Assembly: GCA_947561395.2 (NCBI GenBank)
Contig: OX387192.1
Location: 33,067,520 to 33,131,519, forward strand
Origin: Buxus sempervirens
Taxonomy: Eukaryota > Streptophyta > Magnoliopsida > Buxales > Buxaceae
Length of the DNA: 64,000 nucleotides
Direction of reading: 5' to 3'
How positions within the stretch are numbered: the stretch's first letter is position 1; the number at the start of each line of letters is the position of its first letter. Under the pieces are notes generated by a model. The model was not told the origin of the DNA. It made no database searches and worked only from the letters and a program-made list of their open reading frames with translations. This document shows positions 11,024 to 27,985 of the stretch, in pieces. A program made the translations under genes and the position numbers.

Positions 11024-11241
11024 CAAGGTTTAAAAACTCGGTATCGGGTTTGGTATCGGTCTAGCCCGATACCAAGTTGTATCAACCGATACGTCCGATA
11101 CCAAATCCGATACCGGCCGATACCGACCGATACCGACCGATACTCGGCCGATACCGGCCGATACCGAGTTGTATCGCCTTATGGCGATACCGATACGTAT
11201 CGGCCAATACTTCTCGGTATCGGCCGATACTTAAAACCTTG
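11024..11241. mobile_element. hAT-type MITE packed with CCGATA repeats
   Basis: A perfect 8-bp target duplication, TTTGACAC, flanks the element (11016-11023 and 11242-11249). The termini are CAAGGTTTAAAAACTCGG and the inverse CAAGGTTTTAAGTATCGG. The 218-bp interior is made of GGTATCGG/CCGATACC words in both orientations (for example CCGATACCGACCGATACC), so it is highly palindromic. An 8-bp duplication with TIRs is the hAT hallmark. Confidence 0.88.
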
Positions 11242-11249
11242 TTTGACAC

Positions 11250-13008
11250 TTATCACACAAAGTCTAATTAAAATATATTAGGAAAATTGAATTTTAGTGA
11301 TACCTTTTAAATTTAATTTAAACCCAGTCGCACAGTAGTAATACTTTTTAAAAATATTTGCGAGGGTCTTGTTTTACTGTTTATAGACTCCAATACCCTC
11401 TGTATAAATTACAAGTTCTTCTATGTGGTTCACAAGTTAATAAATAGGATGTCACAAGTCCTTTAACAAGGTTTGCACGTTAAAAATGGCTTATTAGTCG
11501 TTACAAGTCTTTTAACAAGGTTTATCAGTCGGTTAATCAGGTTGTTCCTAGTTTTCTAACCGGCTATTACAATCATAGACTAGGTTCCTTTATATATAGC
11601 TCACAAGTTACTAGAGAGGTTGTTACAAGCCATTTAATGAGCTTTACAATATAATGCTGTCTCCCCCATTCGTGAGCAGTTGCTTTCCATCCTAAAAGTT
11701 GAGTTCTGCTAATATTTCAAACAAGTATGCATTTCTACAAGTTTCTTATTCTAAGGGAATGAAGAGAATGGAAGCAACCAATATGCTGGAACCATCAGAA
11801 TCTTTCCTTTAGCATGAAAGTAAAAAAAGCTTGATGCTTCTAGCAGATGTTGTCAAGGTATCAACCTCAAGACTATTGACTGAGGAAAAAGGTCTTTAAG
11901 AGCCCCAATAAAATTTTAGTTATGACTAATTCAAACATATTGACCATGAAAAAAAGTTCCTTTCTTGAAGCTATTCAAACACCAATAATTGACCCATTTC
12001 AAGCGCAAAACACAGTCAAAGATGAAAATAAACCAAATATAGTTCATGGCAATAACTGCTTTGACAAAATAGTCAAGACACCACTAAACCAACCAATTTA
12101 CAGCAGGGATAATAATTCCTATTTTGGGATTGCATATTCTTGATCACACCTGGGGATGAATATATTGAAGATGCCAAGGATGATATCTTGGTACCCTACC
12201 CAGGTGATGACCATTTCCTAGGATCTGAACAAATTGTGATGTTGCAACCCTGGATTGAATAATTCCCAACCACAGGAGGAGAATAGAATATTAGAATAAT
12301 AACATGAAAAAGCAAGCGTTTGGAACAAGCTTCGACCTGGAAATTTTTCTTAGTCACAGTTCTCAAACTCTTGAGTCATCAATGCCAATTCATCTCAGTA
12401 GGCTTATTTTTGGAATGGAGCAGGAACAAATTACATGTAAGGAAGATATAGAAATATGGCTTCAATTATAATTGCAATGACATTTTAAACTGTAAAACCT
12501 CGAGTTACCAGAGAATCACACAGACACAGCTCATGCAATAAAAAGAAGCTCACCATGACTAATCGGATTTTAGGTTTAAGAATGGAGTTTCGGTGATGCA
12601 AGTAATGTAACATGCATACTGTTTTTGGTAGTCAATTTGCACATGTGAAATTGCACTGTAAATCAAATGGACGCAACAATTTACTGTAACCAAGTGCTAC
12701 CATTTGATACAGATTTCAAACCCAACACTTTGGGGAAAACCCATGACTTAGTAACAATTTCTAAACCCCCTTCAAATGTTGAGTACTTTCATCCAACTTC
12801 GCGACTCATACCTGCATGCCTCAAGAAGGTCACAAGACATGGAATGCCAACTTTTGATGCCGAGAAACCAGCTCCGTCATCTGTAATCTCCAAGCTCGAA
12901 CAATACACATTATATACAAGAGCACTTCAAAACCAATCACAAACTAGGTGTTGATGTATGTAAACAGGGGCACCTTTGAACTGATCACGGTGAGTCTTTT
13001 CAAGAAGT
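11250..13008. other. Intergenic region with a possible gene relic and the WRKY 3' UTR
   Basis: Between about 11880 and 12262 the plus strand reads like protein-coding sequence broken by a frameshift. First comes an open frame at 11922-12143 (MKKSSFLEAIQTPIIDPF and following). Shifted by one frame there follows an acidic stretch ending LVPYPGDDHFLGSEQI and a stop near 12262. I do not recognise the family. Bases 11400-11650 repeat ACAAGT-CTTTAACAAGG-like words. Sequence just above 13008 is probably the 3' UTR of the WRKY gene; the plus-strand frame at 12667-12954 resembles nothing known. Confidence 0.3.
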
Positions 13009-14895
13009 CTATGCATGGGCAGACTGCGATAGTACCCTTGAGTGGTTATGCTCACCCTCATATGTGACAATAAGCATTGAAGGGTCCTCCAAGCACCTCT
13101 CAACATGCTTTCTTGCTGGGCAACCTCTCATGCTGCTACATTTATAGTATCCCCTGCATAAGTTCGACCAGATGACCTTGGTCAAATTAAATGTTTCAAG
13201 ATCACACTAAAGATTTAAGCAATAATTGGAGAAAGATTTAAGATTCAACCATGCCTTGTTATTTGAGTCAAGTGTTTCCTTGTTCATGCAAAAACTGGAA
13301 AACTGATTCATGGTCGAATTATGAAGAAATTTTGAACATTAAACGCTATAATTAATTATTAGCAGAAGTAGGCAAGCAAGGATGAATGTCCTCACTATTC
13401 TATATTGAACAACAAACTGAAATATCCTACCAACAAACACAATGAAATGTTAAATCTGACTTTGCAAAGGAAAATGTGTGTTTGAAAGCCTGTCGATGGT
13501 AATTTACGAGGCTAAAATGATCCTATGAGAAATTGGCGTTGGGAAAAGCAAAGTTTAACAATGTTCCAATTACAAATAGTAAAGATTTATCAATTAGGAA
13601 AGACATGCAGTGGACAGGTTTTCCCATTGCTTCATCCAAGAAGTCCCTGCCATGCAGTGGATATTAAAATTGGAACAGTCAATTTTAGGATCAAAATATC
13701 AAGGAAAACTAAAAGTTCATATCACAAGCAACAACACCCAATACCTATAACATACCAAACATATAATATTCAACCAAAGCCAGGAAAACAATGACAGTGT
13801 GCAATGAATATATAAGACATACCAAGATTATATGCATCAGAAAAGGCATATCTGCAGAAACAAAAGGAAATGTAGCTGTACCTAGGATGTGGAGAACCCT
13901 TGATTGGCTTCTGTCCATATTTCCGCCATGAATACTCATCAGGAGGAATATCTGCAAGCTTGTTACTGATAGCAGGCACCCTGATAGATCTCTTCACCCT
14001 TAGTTTTCTACAAAAAAGAAATTATGCAGTGATTAGAATAGAACAACCTTAAAAGACAATGTGACAGGTTAACCAACAAATCTGACCTTCTCTTTGAACA
14101 GTGGCATCTACCACTGCTTCCACATTTCACGCTCCCGTCTTCTCCCCTACCAGAGCACCGGCTTTTGGGAGTCTGATGCGAGCTCCGATCAGAAGATTGT
14201 GGTGCACCCATCAAGTGGAAGGCTTTCCCATCCAGGTTAGCAACACTACCATCCATGCTCAGAGATGACATGAAAGACCTGGTGGAAGACACTGTGGGCG
14301 TATAACTTGGGCTGTCAAACTTGAGATTTATGCCACTATTACTTCTGCGATACATCATCTCCGCTTGAAATTTCAGCTGCTGCTGCTGCTGCTGCTGAAG
14401 CTGAAATCTGTGTTGCTGCTGTTGCTGCTGTTGCTGTTGTTGGAGGAATTGATAGTGTGTAGATGATGTTTGTTGGGCAATTTGGAGAGGATTCTTTGCA
14501 GTCGACCCAATTTCTAATGCCGGGCTATCTAAAAACATTTTCTGTGTAAGTTGAATGGAGTTTTTGACCGTTTGATCTTTCTCTCCAGCTGGGTTTTCAA
14601 GAAAATTAGTTTGGAAAAGTTGGAGAGGCTTGGCCGAAGAATCTGTTTTTGCAATTGAGTTGTCTAAGAAGATGTTCCGTGGAAAAGGGGGTCGAAATTT
14701 CTCATCTTTTCTAACTCTCCGATGAATCAAGCCAGTATCGAGAAGTGACACAACTCTCTTGAATTTCAATACAGCTTCACCCGTTTCCGCCATTAAATTC
14801 CTGTAAGGAACCTGATCTTGGGGCCGCGATAGGAGACTAAGAACTCCATGGCAGCTCTCTACAGCTGCTTTGCTAGCTTCTTCTACCTCCTCCAT
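13009..14895 (-). CDS. WRKY39-like: WRKY transcription factor, group IId (WRKY21/39/74-like)
   Basis: The exons, in transcript order, are 14895-14087, 14007-13882 and 13153-13009, giving 359 residues. The start [20 protein letters not shown] and the segment [19 protein letters not shown] (42-60), the calmodulin-binding C-motif, are typical of group IId. A basic, Cys/His-containing stretch ([19 protein letters not shown]) precedes the WRKY domain. WRKYGQK is at 297-303, and the C2H2 zinc finger uses C317, C323, H347 and H349 (CX5C-X23-HXH). The phase-2 intron after PHPR, before GYYKC, is the conserved group IId intron position. The NSGINLKFD and [12 protein letters not shown] blocks match the WRKY39/74/21 branch. 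The protein should bind W-boxes in stress and defence promoters, modulated by calmodulin. Unusual: three tandem copies of a 22-23-residue repeat (about 74-142), then two glutamine runs of about 10 and 7. The coding sequence looks intact. Confidence 0.95.
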
Positions 14896-15530
14896 ACTCC
14901 CTCAACCCAAAAAAAAATACCCTAATTCACGAAAACCCTAAAACTCAGATGCCGCGACATCACAAAAACACCAAAAAACACCCCCTAGCGACAGATCTCC
15001 TGAAGCCCATTTCAGGGAAAAAGAAAACCCAGATGGGTTTCGACAAAATTTTCAACACTTCCCAATCATCGTTGGGATTTTCCCACCGAAAGCGAGACAA
15101 CGAAGATCGCACTAAACCGTGAACATGAAAATCGATTGAGAAAAGGAAAACCCAGATGCGTCTTAACCATTTATACAGCTAGCCGATTACAGAAATACAA
15201 AGTAAACCCAAATGACTAACCGCAACCAAAAACAGACCTCCTTGGCTCTGTACTGCAAAACCCTAGATTCTTAAATGGCTCAAAAGATCGAAAGGTGTGA
15301 AACAGAAGACTCGACCCGCTTAAGAATCAAAACGCCGAGAAGAAAAACGAACTCCCATCTCTCAGTCTAAAAAATAGATTAATAATCATCAAAACATAAT
15401 CAAAACAAACGAAAGCAATTTAAAGCAGAGAGAGAGAGAGAGTAGATATAGATAGAGATAGAGAGAGAGAGGGGTGCGCATTTAACTAACCTGCGCACCG
15501 GCAAAGCTCAGAAACGGAACTGTCGTCTCT
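14896..15530 (-). promoter_or_regulatory. 5' leader and core promoter region of the WRKY gene
   Basis: Upstream of the ATG lies about 600 bases of leader-like sequence with telo-box-like AACCCTA words and, at about 15428-15471, a GA/GATA dinucleotide tract. On the sense strand this is a CT-rich tract, common near plant transcription starts. No TATA box is obvious. Confidence 0.45.
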
Positions 15531-15736
15531 GTCACAAATCCGGAGATGGGCCCCCCCAAAGACCTCGTTATTCCCTTTTTTCCCCCACTTTATTTTTCTC
15601 TTTTATTTTCACCCTTTCTCTTTTTTCAAAATCTCCGCCAAAGTGGGGCCCACGACTGCTCCCGAGGAAGCATCTCAAGTAAGAGTAGCCGTTGCAAATG
15701 GCTAACGAGTGAGATTTCGCCGCGTCATCATTTGTG

Positions 15737-15746
15737 GACACGTGTC
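15737..15746. promoter_or_regulatory. Palindromic G-box upstream of the WRKY gene
   Basis: GACACGTGTC, with core CACGTG at 15739-15744, is a perfect palindrome of the bZIP/bHLH-binding ABRE/G-box type. A second CACGTG core lies at 15833-15838, about 95 bases away. Paired G-boxes suggest ABA or stress responsiveness; this is inference from motif alone. Confidence 0.45.
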
Positions 15747-15849
15747 TCGACATCCATTGAGTGAAAATAGTCGTGTTGCTGTTACGCGGTACCGAAATGC
15801 TGTTATAGCGGCGACCGACGGCAAGAAGGACCCACGTGTCAGAAAAACG

Positions 15850-15855
15850 TTGACT
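15850..15855 (+). promoter_or_regulatory. W-box core upstream of the WRKY gene
   Basis: TTGACT, inside CGTTGACTTTTC, matches the WRKY-binding W-box core TTGAC[C/T]. WRKY genes are often auto- or cross-regulated through W-boxes, but a six-base match is weak evidence. Confidence 0.35.
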
Positions 15856-16002
15856 TTTCAGAGACTGCAACAGAGTCTCTCACTTTTTTAAAATGACGCT
15901 GAACGCCCTGAATAATTTTAAATGACAAATCAGGACGTTATAATTACTAAGTTACTATAATAGCCCTTTCGAAATAATAGAATCCGACGAAGAAGTGAGA
16001 GA

Positions 16003-16329
16003 AAATTGGTTTTTAGTGATATTTTTCAAAATCATTCAGATTCAGTTATCTAATTCTTGTTAATTGAGAATTAGTGATATTTTTTTAAAATAATCATTTT
16101 AAAAAATATCAATTATTCTCAATTAAATATTACTTTAAAGACATTTTAAGTATCAATTAAAATTTTAAAGACATTTTAAGTATCAATTATTCTCAATCTT
16201 TTTTAAAATAATAATTTTAAAGATATCGATTATCAATTATGTTAAAAAGTATCACTAGTTTTCAATTAACAAGAATTTGACGACTGAATCTGAATTATTT
16301 TTAAAGTATTACTAAAAACCAATTTTCAA
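16003..16329. mobile_element. Foldback MITE, 'GATTCAGTT' family, copy 1
   Basis: The left end GGTTTTTAGTGATATTTTTC continues to CATTCAGATTCAGTT; the right end inverts to the same order (GAAAATTGGTTTTTAGTAAT, then AATTCAGATTCAGTCG). The inner arms (CTTGTTAATTGAGAATTAGTGATATT and its inverse) also pair, so nearly the whole element is a hairpin. A second complete copy lies at 23547-23894 and a fragment at 7079-7142. No target duplication was identified. Confidence 0.7.
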
Positions 16330-16959
16330 AGGGTTAATTGCGAATTTGCGATGCAAGAAGTTGAGAAGATAAAAGAGTCAAAATGGCTTCAATAAGTGTA
16401 AGGAATTGCTCAAGTAAAAGTATTCGGTGCAGTTTTCAAACAGCTTGATTAGAAATGCTACTTCAAAAGTGCTTTTTATTGCTTTTCCAAGTGGGGGCTT
16501 AAGGCATATGACTAAAAATCAAAAAGATAAGACAAGTGCGCTCCGTCAACAGCCTAATCTAATCTGATCAACTTGAAATTTTATATTTGGATTAAACTGA
16601 CTTCTAAGTGCACTGATTAATTATAATACAAGGTAATGACCCATGACATAGTTAGGTCATTTCAAGAACACTGATCTTCCTTAATTTATGTTTAGAAAAC
16701 ATTTGTCAAGGAGGATTTTTGTCTAACCCAATAGAACAACGCAACGGATCATTTATCACTAAGATACAATGAACTAGATAGTTTAATACAAGATAATCAA
16801 GGTCTCATAAATCGGGTATTATTCAAATCTAGGCTTGACCAACTTGATTTTGTTTTGTATTTTAAATTCTTAGTGGTCGTTCCTATCACGCACACACGTA
16901 TGCAATTAAAAAGAGTTTAGGATGGAATGAAATCCTTTGACATGTTTCCATGAAATGTT

Positions 16960-17105
16960 CCCTGAGGTGACAGTGAGATGCTGTCATGTGAAACATCTCA
17001 CGGCCATTGTTTTTCCATGTGGGCCCACTTCATACATTTATAATATATGAAAAAACAGTGGTTGTGAAATGGTCCACATGACAATATCTCACGGCCACAT
17101 CAGGG
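16960..17105. mobile_element. Small foldback MITE with GTGAGATGCT termini
   Basis: The left end CCCTGAGGTGACAGTGAGAT and the inverse of the right end CCCTGATGTGGCCGTGAGAT pair, continuing through GTCATGTG. A middle section (AACATCTCACGGCCATTG against CAGTGGTTGTGAAATGGTCC) pairs partly. The GTGAGATGCT / CATCTCAC wording recurs in the MITEs at 31559 and 38641. Confidence 0.6.
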
Positions 17106-18091
17106 AGCAAATCAGGGAGGCAAGACAGACAATTTCAACTCGTTTAGGATATTTAAGGTCTAATAAAAAATTGTTAAAGGGTCGTTTTTAGAAAGTAAAA
17201 AATAAAAAGACAACTTTTCATCTATAGAAATCTATATTTTGCACAGAACAACAAACAGTCCCTTGCTAATGTGGTTTTGCGGGAAAAAAATTTATTAGTT
17301 TAGGCACGCTTACTAAGGGCTTTTCGTTTTATATAAACTATACAACTTTTTTTTTTGGCCCGAAAGAGTAACATCAATGATATAGAAACGACTCAATGAG
17401 TCAACTCGCGAGTTAGCTAAATGATTCCACCTTAGAACGATGAGGCTAATTAGCCAAAGTCTAGCATGAGCGAATGTTTTATACTTAAATGCACCAAACA
17501 CGGCCGTTGCCATCGCTAATTCTGTTTTTCTATTTCTTATATAAAGACAAAGACAAGAATATTAAAGCGACAATGGACTAGGAAACAAGAAACGGAAGGA
17601 AAGCGGTAAATGGCAAAGGAAGAGAACGACCATACTTGAAAGGGAAACGGGAAAGGAATGAGTCCTGAAAGTCAAAGAGACAGAGTGGCTTTTCTGACAA
17701 GCCAAACGACTGTGAGAGATAATGGGGCCCACATCATTACAGCCCACAGACTGGAGGACCACTTCAAAGTCCAACAAGTCCCAGACAAAGAAAGGAGAGA
17801 GAGGTACATCCCTCGTCTCCACCCCCAAGTCCCAACCCATAATCAGTCACTTCTGCAATCTTGCAAGGGCAAACCAGATGGAATTTCTATATTCTGATAA
17901 CTACCGTGTCCAATTTTTTTTTTTAATAGAATAAAAATAAAACAGGGCCCTCTGAAAGTGTCCAAAATGAGCAGGGTGAGATTGATGGATCTAGTTCAAT
18001 TGCACAAAAATTTGCTTTCAATTGAACAAAGTCTTCCATACCATCCTCCACTAATGCTTGCAGCATTGATCACAGACAAGTTTCCAGCACA

Positions 18092-23362
<5,271 letters not shown>

Positions 23363-23546
23363 TGGATGAAACAGCAGAAGAGGAGTGCAGAAAGGAAGAG
23401 AGTGAGAGAAGAGATTCAGATCTCAGATATTTCACAGGATCGTTCTTGATCTCGAGGAAAAGCGAAAAATCAAGCCCTTCGAGGGCTTTTGCAGAATTTT
23501 CTGTTTCTAGGGTCCGTTCGTACGGTCGAATAAGGATACAAACCTC

Positions 23547-23894
23547 GTTAGTGATACTTTTTCCAATTAAATTAATTCAGATTCACTTGTTCAAATCTTG
23601 TTAATTGGCTTTTAGTATAATGTTCTAAGGTAATTGAAAATCAATATCATTCTATTATTCTTTAAGAGTTTCATCTAAAAATTACCTCAAAAGACTTTAA
23701 AAACCATTTCATTGGTTTTGTCCTGAGAGAAGTTTGCAAGTCTTTTTTAGGACATTTTTTTGAAGAAATTCTTAAAAATATTTAAAATGACACCGATTCT
23801 TAATTATTTTAAAACTACCACTAAAATATAATTATCAAGATTTTACCAACTGAATCTAAATTCATTTAAAAAATATCATTAAAAACCAATTTCC
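23547..23894. mobile_element. Foldback MITE, 'GATTCAGTT' family, copy 2
   Basis: The left arm GTGATACTTTTTCCAATTAA continues to ATTCAGATTCAC; the right arm inverts to GGGAAATTGGTTTTTAATGA then GATTCAGTTGG. Both ends match the MITE at 16003-16329 in sequence and order. It sits about 185 bases upstream of the SRP9 start codon, so it probably forms part of the promoter region. Confidence 0.65.
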
Positions 23895-24682
23895 CAACGT
23901 TATTCGACTTCAGTGGCACTCTGGTGTGTGTCACCTCAGACCCTGATTTGGATCCTTACTCGGGTCCTATTCGAGTGTCTCGCGGGGCACTAACTAGGTT
24001 TAGAATGTGTTAATGGATGATTTATGGTTGGCCAATTTGCTTCAGTTTTAAAAAAAAAATGTATATTGTTATTTTTTTTAGTCATGCATACTTGCTCATT
24101 TAATAGTCAAACTATTGGGTTTACATGCATATTGCATGTGTTTGCTTTGTGTAGTTATTCAGGGACAAGGGAAGGAACATGCATAAAAGTATTTGGGTTG
24201 GTAGTTTATTTTCATTGATACTAGCAAGAGTGCATGTTATGTAAAGAGAGGGAACAATTACAAAACGGCCTAGGTTTTGAAAGAAGAAGCAAAGTTATGA
24301 CTGTTGAAACCCTATATTAATGAAAACAAAGTTATGACTGTTGAAACCATATATTAATGAAACCTTAACAACATATGGTATGGACATTTTGGGGGTGTAA
24401 ACGGATCGGATTTAAACCGGATCCACCAATATCCAAATTCAATTAAATATACGATGGATCCTTCATATTTGTTATTGAATCTGAATCCGAATATGGTTAT
24501 AAAATCCATATTAGCATTCGATTAAATATCTGAATCTAGTTAAAAATCCAATTAAATTTGTCTTTTTTAAACCTTCAACTTTTAAATATAGTATGTTAGT
24601 CTATTTACTTATATGGTATGTTAACCTATTTACTTAATCACCCTTATAAAATTCTAAAAATTTCAATGATACCTTAACTTTT
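23895..24682. other. Intergenic region with a dispersed-repeat fragment
   Basis: No gene is seen. Bases 24395-24560 carry CGGATCGGATTTAAACCGGA and repeated GAATCCGAATAT / GGATCC words, as in common plant repeats. A 38-bp direct duplication (GTTATGACTGTTGAAACC) occurs at about 24293 and 24330. Confidence 0.35.
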
Positions 24683-27600
24683 ATCAAACCATTGCCCCAT
24701 GCTGATTGATCTTAGGCCTAACTCTCATAAGCCGAAGAGACCTTTCAGATTTGAATCCATGTGGATTCAGGAAGAGCCTTGCTACCCCTCGATTAGAAAT
24801 AATTGGGGATGTCAAATCAACAGGAATGGTACAATTTCTGTCAATAAAAAACTTTCTAATCTGGCTAACACCCTATAGAAATGGAATCATGAGGTGGTTG
24901 GAAATATCCACAAAAAGAAAACGAAATTAAGGGAGCAGATCTTGGACATTCAAAGAATTTTAAATTTGAACCCCAATCATGATTTATATTTAAAAGAAAA
25001 AAGCCTTCAGTGTGAATATGCTAAAGTTCTACACCAAGAGGAAACTCATTGGGTGCAGAAATCTAGAATAAATTGGCTTAAAGAAGGGGATTCAAATACA
25101 AAATTTTTCACTTGAGCACAATGATAAGAAGGAAAAGAAATATGATCAGTTCCCTTAGGCTGTGTTTGGAGCCCTGGATTTGGGGAGAAAAGAAAAGAAA
25201 GCTAAAAAGGAAAAGAAAAGAAAAATACTACTTTTCTTTTCTTTTCTGATGTTTGGATGAGATGAGAAATGAGAAAAAAAGAAAATTATATTTTAGTAAG
25301 ATGATGGGTTGGGGTAGCGGGCAGTGGTGCCGGGTAGCGATGGGTGGTGGTGGTAGCTGGTGGTGGCGGGCAGCAGTGGGTGGTGGTGTTGGCGGGCAAT
25401 GGTGGCGGTGGCTAGTGGTGGTGGTGGTGGGCCGTGGTGGTGGCGGGTGATGGTGGGTTGTGGTGGTGGTGGATGGTGCTAGTGGTGGCGTGGGTGAGTG
25501 GTGTGAATAGTAATAAGTGATGGTGAATTTTTTTTTTCAAAATTCCTATCTTTTTGGAGAGAGAATTTTTTACATTGAAGAGAAAGATGGAGAGAAAATT
25601 TGGAGAAAAAATCTCATTTTCCTTCATCTAAACCAAATAAGAGAAAAGAAAATTTTAGAATTTTCTTTTCTTTTCTCCCCAAATCCAGGGTTCCAAACAC
25701 AGCCTTAAAGATGAAAGAAATGTGGAAATTACTAAAATTGAAGATATGGAAAAACACATAGTCAACCACTTGAGTCCATTTTTGAAGAGTATAGGCCTGG
25801 GACCAATTTTCAACTCCCAGGTCTAATTCCAAATCAGGTTTCAAATGATGAAAATCTTAGATTGGCTGCAATTCCTTCTAAGGAGGAAATTTGGAACACA
25901 ATTAATAATTTGGGGCCCCTTAAGAGTCAAGGCCTGAAGGGTTTCGAGGTGTGTTCTATAGGGAATTTTGGGATGTGATAAGAGATTATGTGATTAGTAC
26001 AATCCAAGACTTCTTTATGTGTGGATTGCTAGAGAAAGAGTTAAATCGCACATTTATCACTCTTATCCTCAAAAATGAAAATCCAAGAAGAATACAAGAA
26101 TACAGACCTATAAGTCTTTGCAATTTCATTTATAAAATCATCTCAGAGATGTTAGTCTCCCGGTTAAGGCCTTTGATGAACAAATTGATCTCTCCTTTTC
26201 AAAATGCCTTTGTTCCTCATAGATCTTTCAAGGATAACATTTTGATTGCTCATGAAGTTACTCATCTCTTTAGAAAGAAGAAAAAGAAATCCAAAGATGC
26301 AAACAAGGGCATGCTTGCTCTAAAATTGGACATCTCCAAAGCTTATGATAGTATAAGCTGGAATTTCTTGGAGGAATGCTTAAAAGCTCATGGATTTGGA
26401 AGGTTTCAGATCATGCTTATAATGCATTGTGTCCAGTCAATTACATACAGTGTGATTATAAAGGGAAAACGAACTGGTTTCATTGCCCCAAAGAGAGGTA
26501 TTCGACAAGGTGATCCACTTTCACCTTAATTGTTCATCATAAGCCAGCAAGCGCTATCCTTGGCTCTATGCAGAGCAAAATCTGATGGTAGGATCAATGG
26601 GCTGAAATTAAGTAGAGGAGGTATGTCTCTAACCCATCTTATGTATGCCGATGATGTCATTTTGTTAGGGAAAACAAATGTCAACGAATGCCATGTTATG
26701 ATGAGAGTATTACATAAGTTTTGTATAGAATTTGGTCTGAGAATCAATAACACTAAATCGACTATTCAGTTCAGTTTAAATGTTTTAAGATCCATTAAAA
26801 ATGAATTGTGCAAAGTCTTTAATACACCTCTTAAAAAGGAAATGGGAAAATATTTGGGGTTGCCAATTATGGGACGGAAGCCAAAAAAATCTGACTGTTT
26901 GGGTGGGTTAAACAGATGCATGGCTAAGATGGCTGGATGGAAAACCCAACTTCTGTCACAAATGGGAAGAACAACATTGATTAAATCTGTCCTTGCTGCC
27001 CAACCAATTCATTTCATGAACTGTTACAAGTTGCCCCAGGCAGTGCTACACAAGTTGGATCAATTAACAAGAGATTTCTTTTGGTTCAACAAGGGAGTAT
27101 CAAATCCTATCCACTCCGTTTGTAGGGAAAGAATCGCACAAAGCTATAGATCAGGAGGCCTCAACATCAAGAGAGCTGAGGTGCTCAATAAAGCCCTTCA
27201 ACTGAAATTGGCTTGGAATTTGGTTAAAGAAACCCAAGGATTATGGGTGAACTTGATGTACTGTTGGCAAAAGCCTTTTTTGGAGGCTCCATGTCGTCAT
27301 TCCCACTCGGCTGTATGGAGACAAGTTTGTTCTCTTAGGGAACAGCTCAAAAAAAAAAATCTAGTGGAATGTAGTAAATGGAAAAGAAATCAACATAGCC
27401 TTAGATAAATGGATTGACCCCAAGGTTACAGTAAGTTTCCCACCTATGGATCAAAATGCCAACATCAAAAAGGTTAGTGAAATCATCTGTCCGGAGAATA
27501 GAAGCTGGAATCTGAACCTCATAACAAATCTGTGGGGAGCCGAAATGGCTGAAAGAATCATGAATTTCCCTATTCAAATATCTCTTCAAGAAGACTCTCC

Positions 27601-27985
27601 AAGCTGGATGTTGACATCGAATGGGGGTTTTTCCTGTTTCTTGAGCATATAGAGCTATACTTTTGGAAGAAGCTCCAAGTGATTTGGATGCTAAAACATG
27701 GCTAACATGTTGGCGTATCTGGTGCCAACCAAAAGTTAAAATATCCATCTTGAAGGATCAGTGCACTCATGGAGCAGATACACGTTTTGTTAAGAAGCTT
27801 CGAAAGTGTAAAGATTTCCCATGTTTTTAGAGAAGGAAATCAAGTAGTAGATTTACTTGCAAATTTTGGACTGATTACTATTTTCTTGTACTTGGTATAA
27901 TAGTCTCCCTGATTGTCAAAATTCTTGTTTACTTGATTTGTATCACGTTTTATTAATGATTGAATATGTTGACACGTAAAAAAAA
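24683..27985 (+). mobile_element. 5'-truncated, decayed L1-type LINE retrotransposon
   Basis: The sequence starts inside the endonuclease domain (CPMLIDLRP and KRPFRFESMW wording) and continues through the linker before the reverse transcriptase. The RT is open at 25951-26529 (YRPISLCNFIYKIISEML, LKLDISKAYDSISW, RGIRQGDPLSP), is closed by a stop at 26527-26529, and continues at 26530-27408 with the catalytic YADD at 26644-26655. A frameshift beside an A-run near 27350 leads into a degraded zinc-knuckle region, and about 27800-27880 resembles the end of a plant LINE RNase H domain (FREGNQVVDLLANFG). An A-rich tail ends at about 27985. A MITE interrupts it at 25158-25704. Stops, frameshifts and 5' truncation make it inactive. 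The target duplication was not found. Confidence 0.85.
25158..25704. mobile_element. Tourist-like (PIF/Harbinger) MITE, copy 2, nested in the LINE
   Basis: It starts GGCTGTGTTTGGAGCCCTGG and ends CCAGGGTTCCAAACACAGCC, near-perfect TIRs, with TTA duplications at 25155-25157 and 25705-25707. Removing the element and one TTA restores an uninterrupted LINE reading frame across the junction. The interior has AAAAGAAAAG-rich arms around a GGTGGTGG core, like copy 1 at 5612-6232, but its ends are better preserved. Confidence 0.9.

Larger units (their letters stand above)
15531..18091. other. Upstream region of the WRKY gene and 3' flank of SRP9
   Basis: No gene is recognised. It contains the G-boxes, W-box and two MITEs listed separately. 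Open frames such as 17562-17840 and 17658-17897 are low-quality shadows of one another. The SRP9 3' UTR should occupy the last few hundred bases before 18091. Confidence 0.4.

Noticed and set aside
24683-27985. Functional reverse transcriptase gene
   Set aside because: An internal stop, a frameshift at an A-run, a MITE insertion and a missing 5' half show it is a dead LINE.
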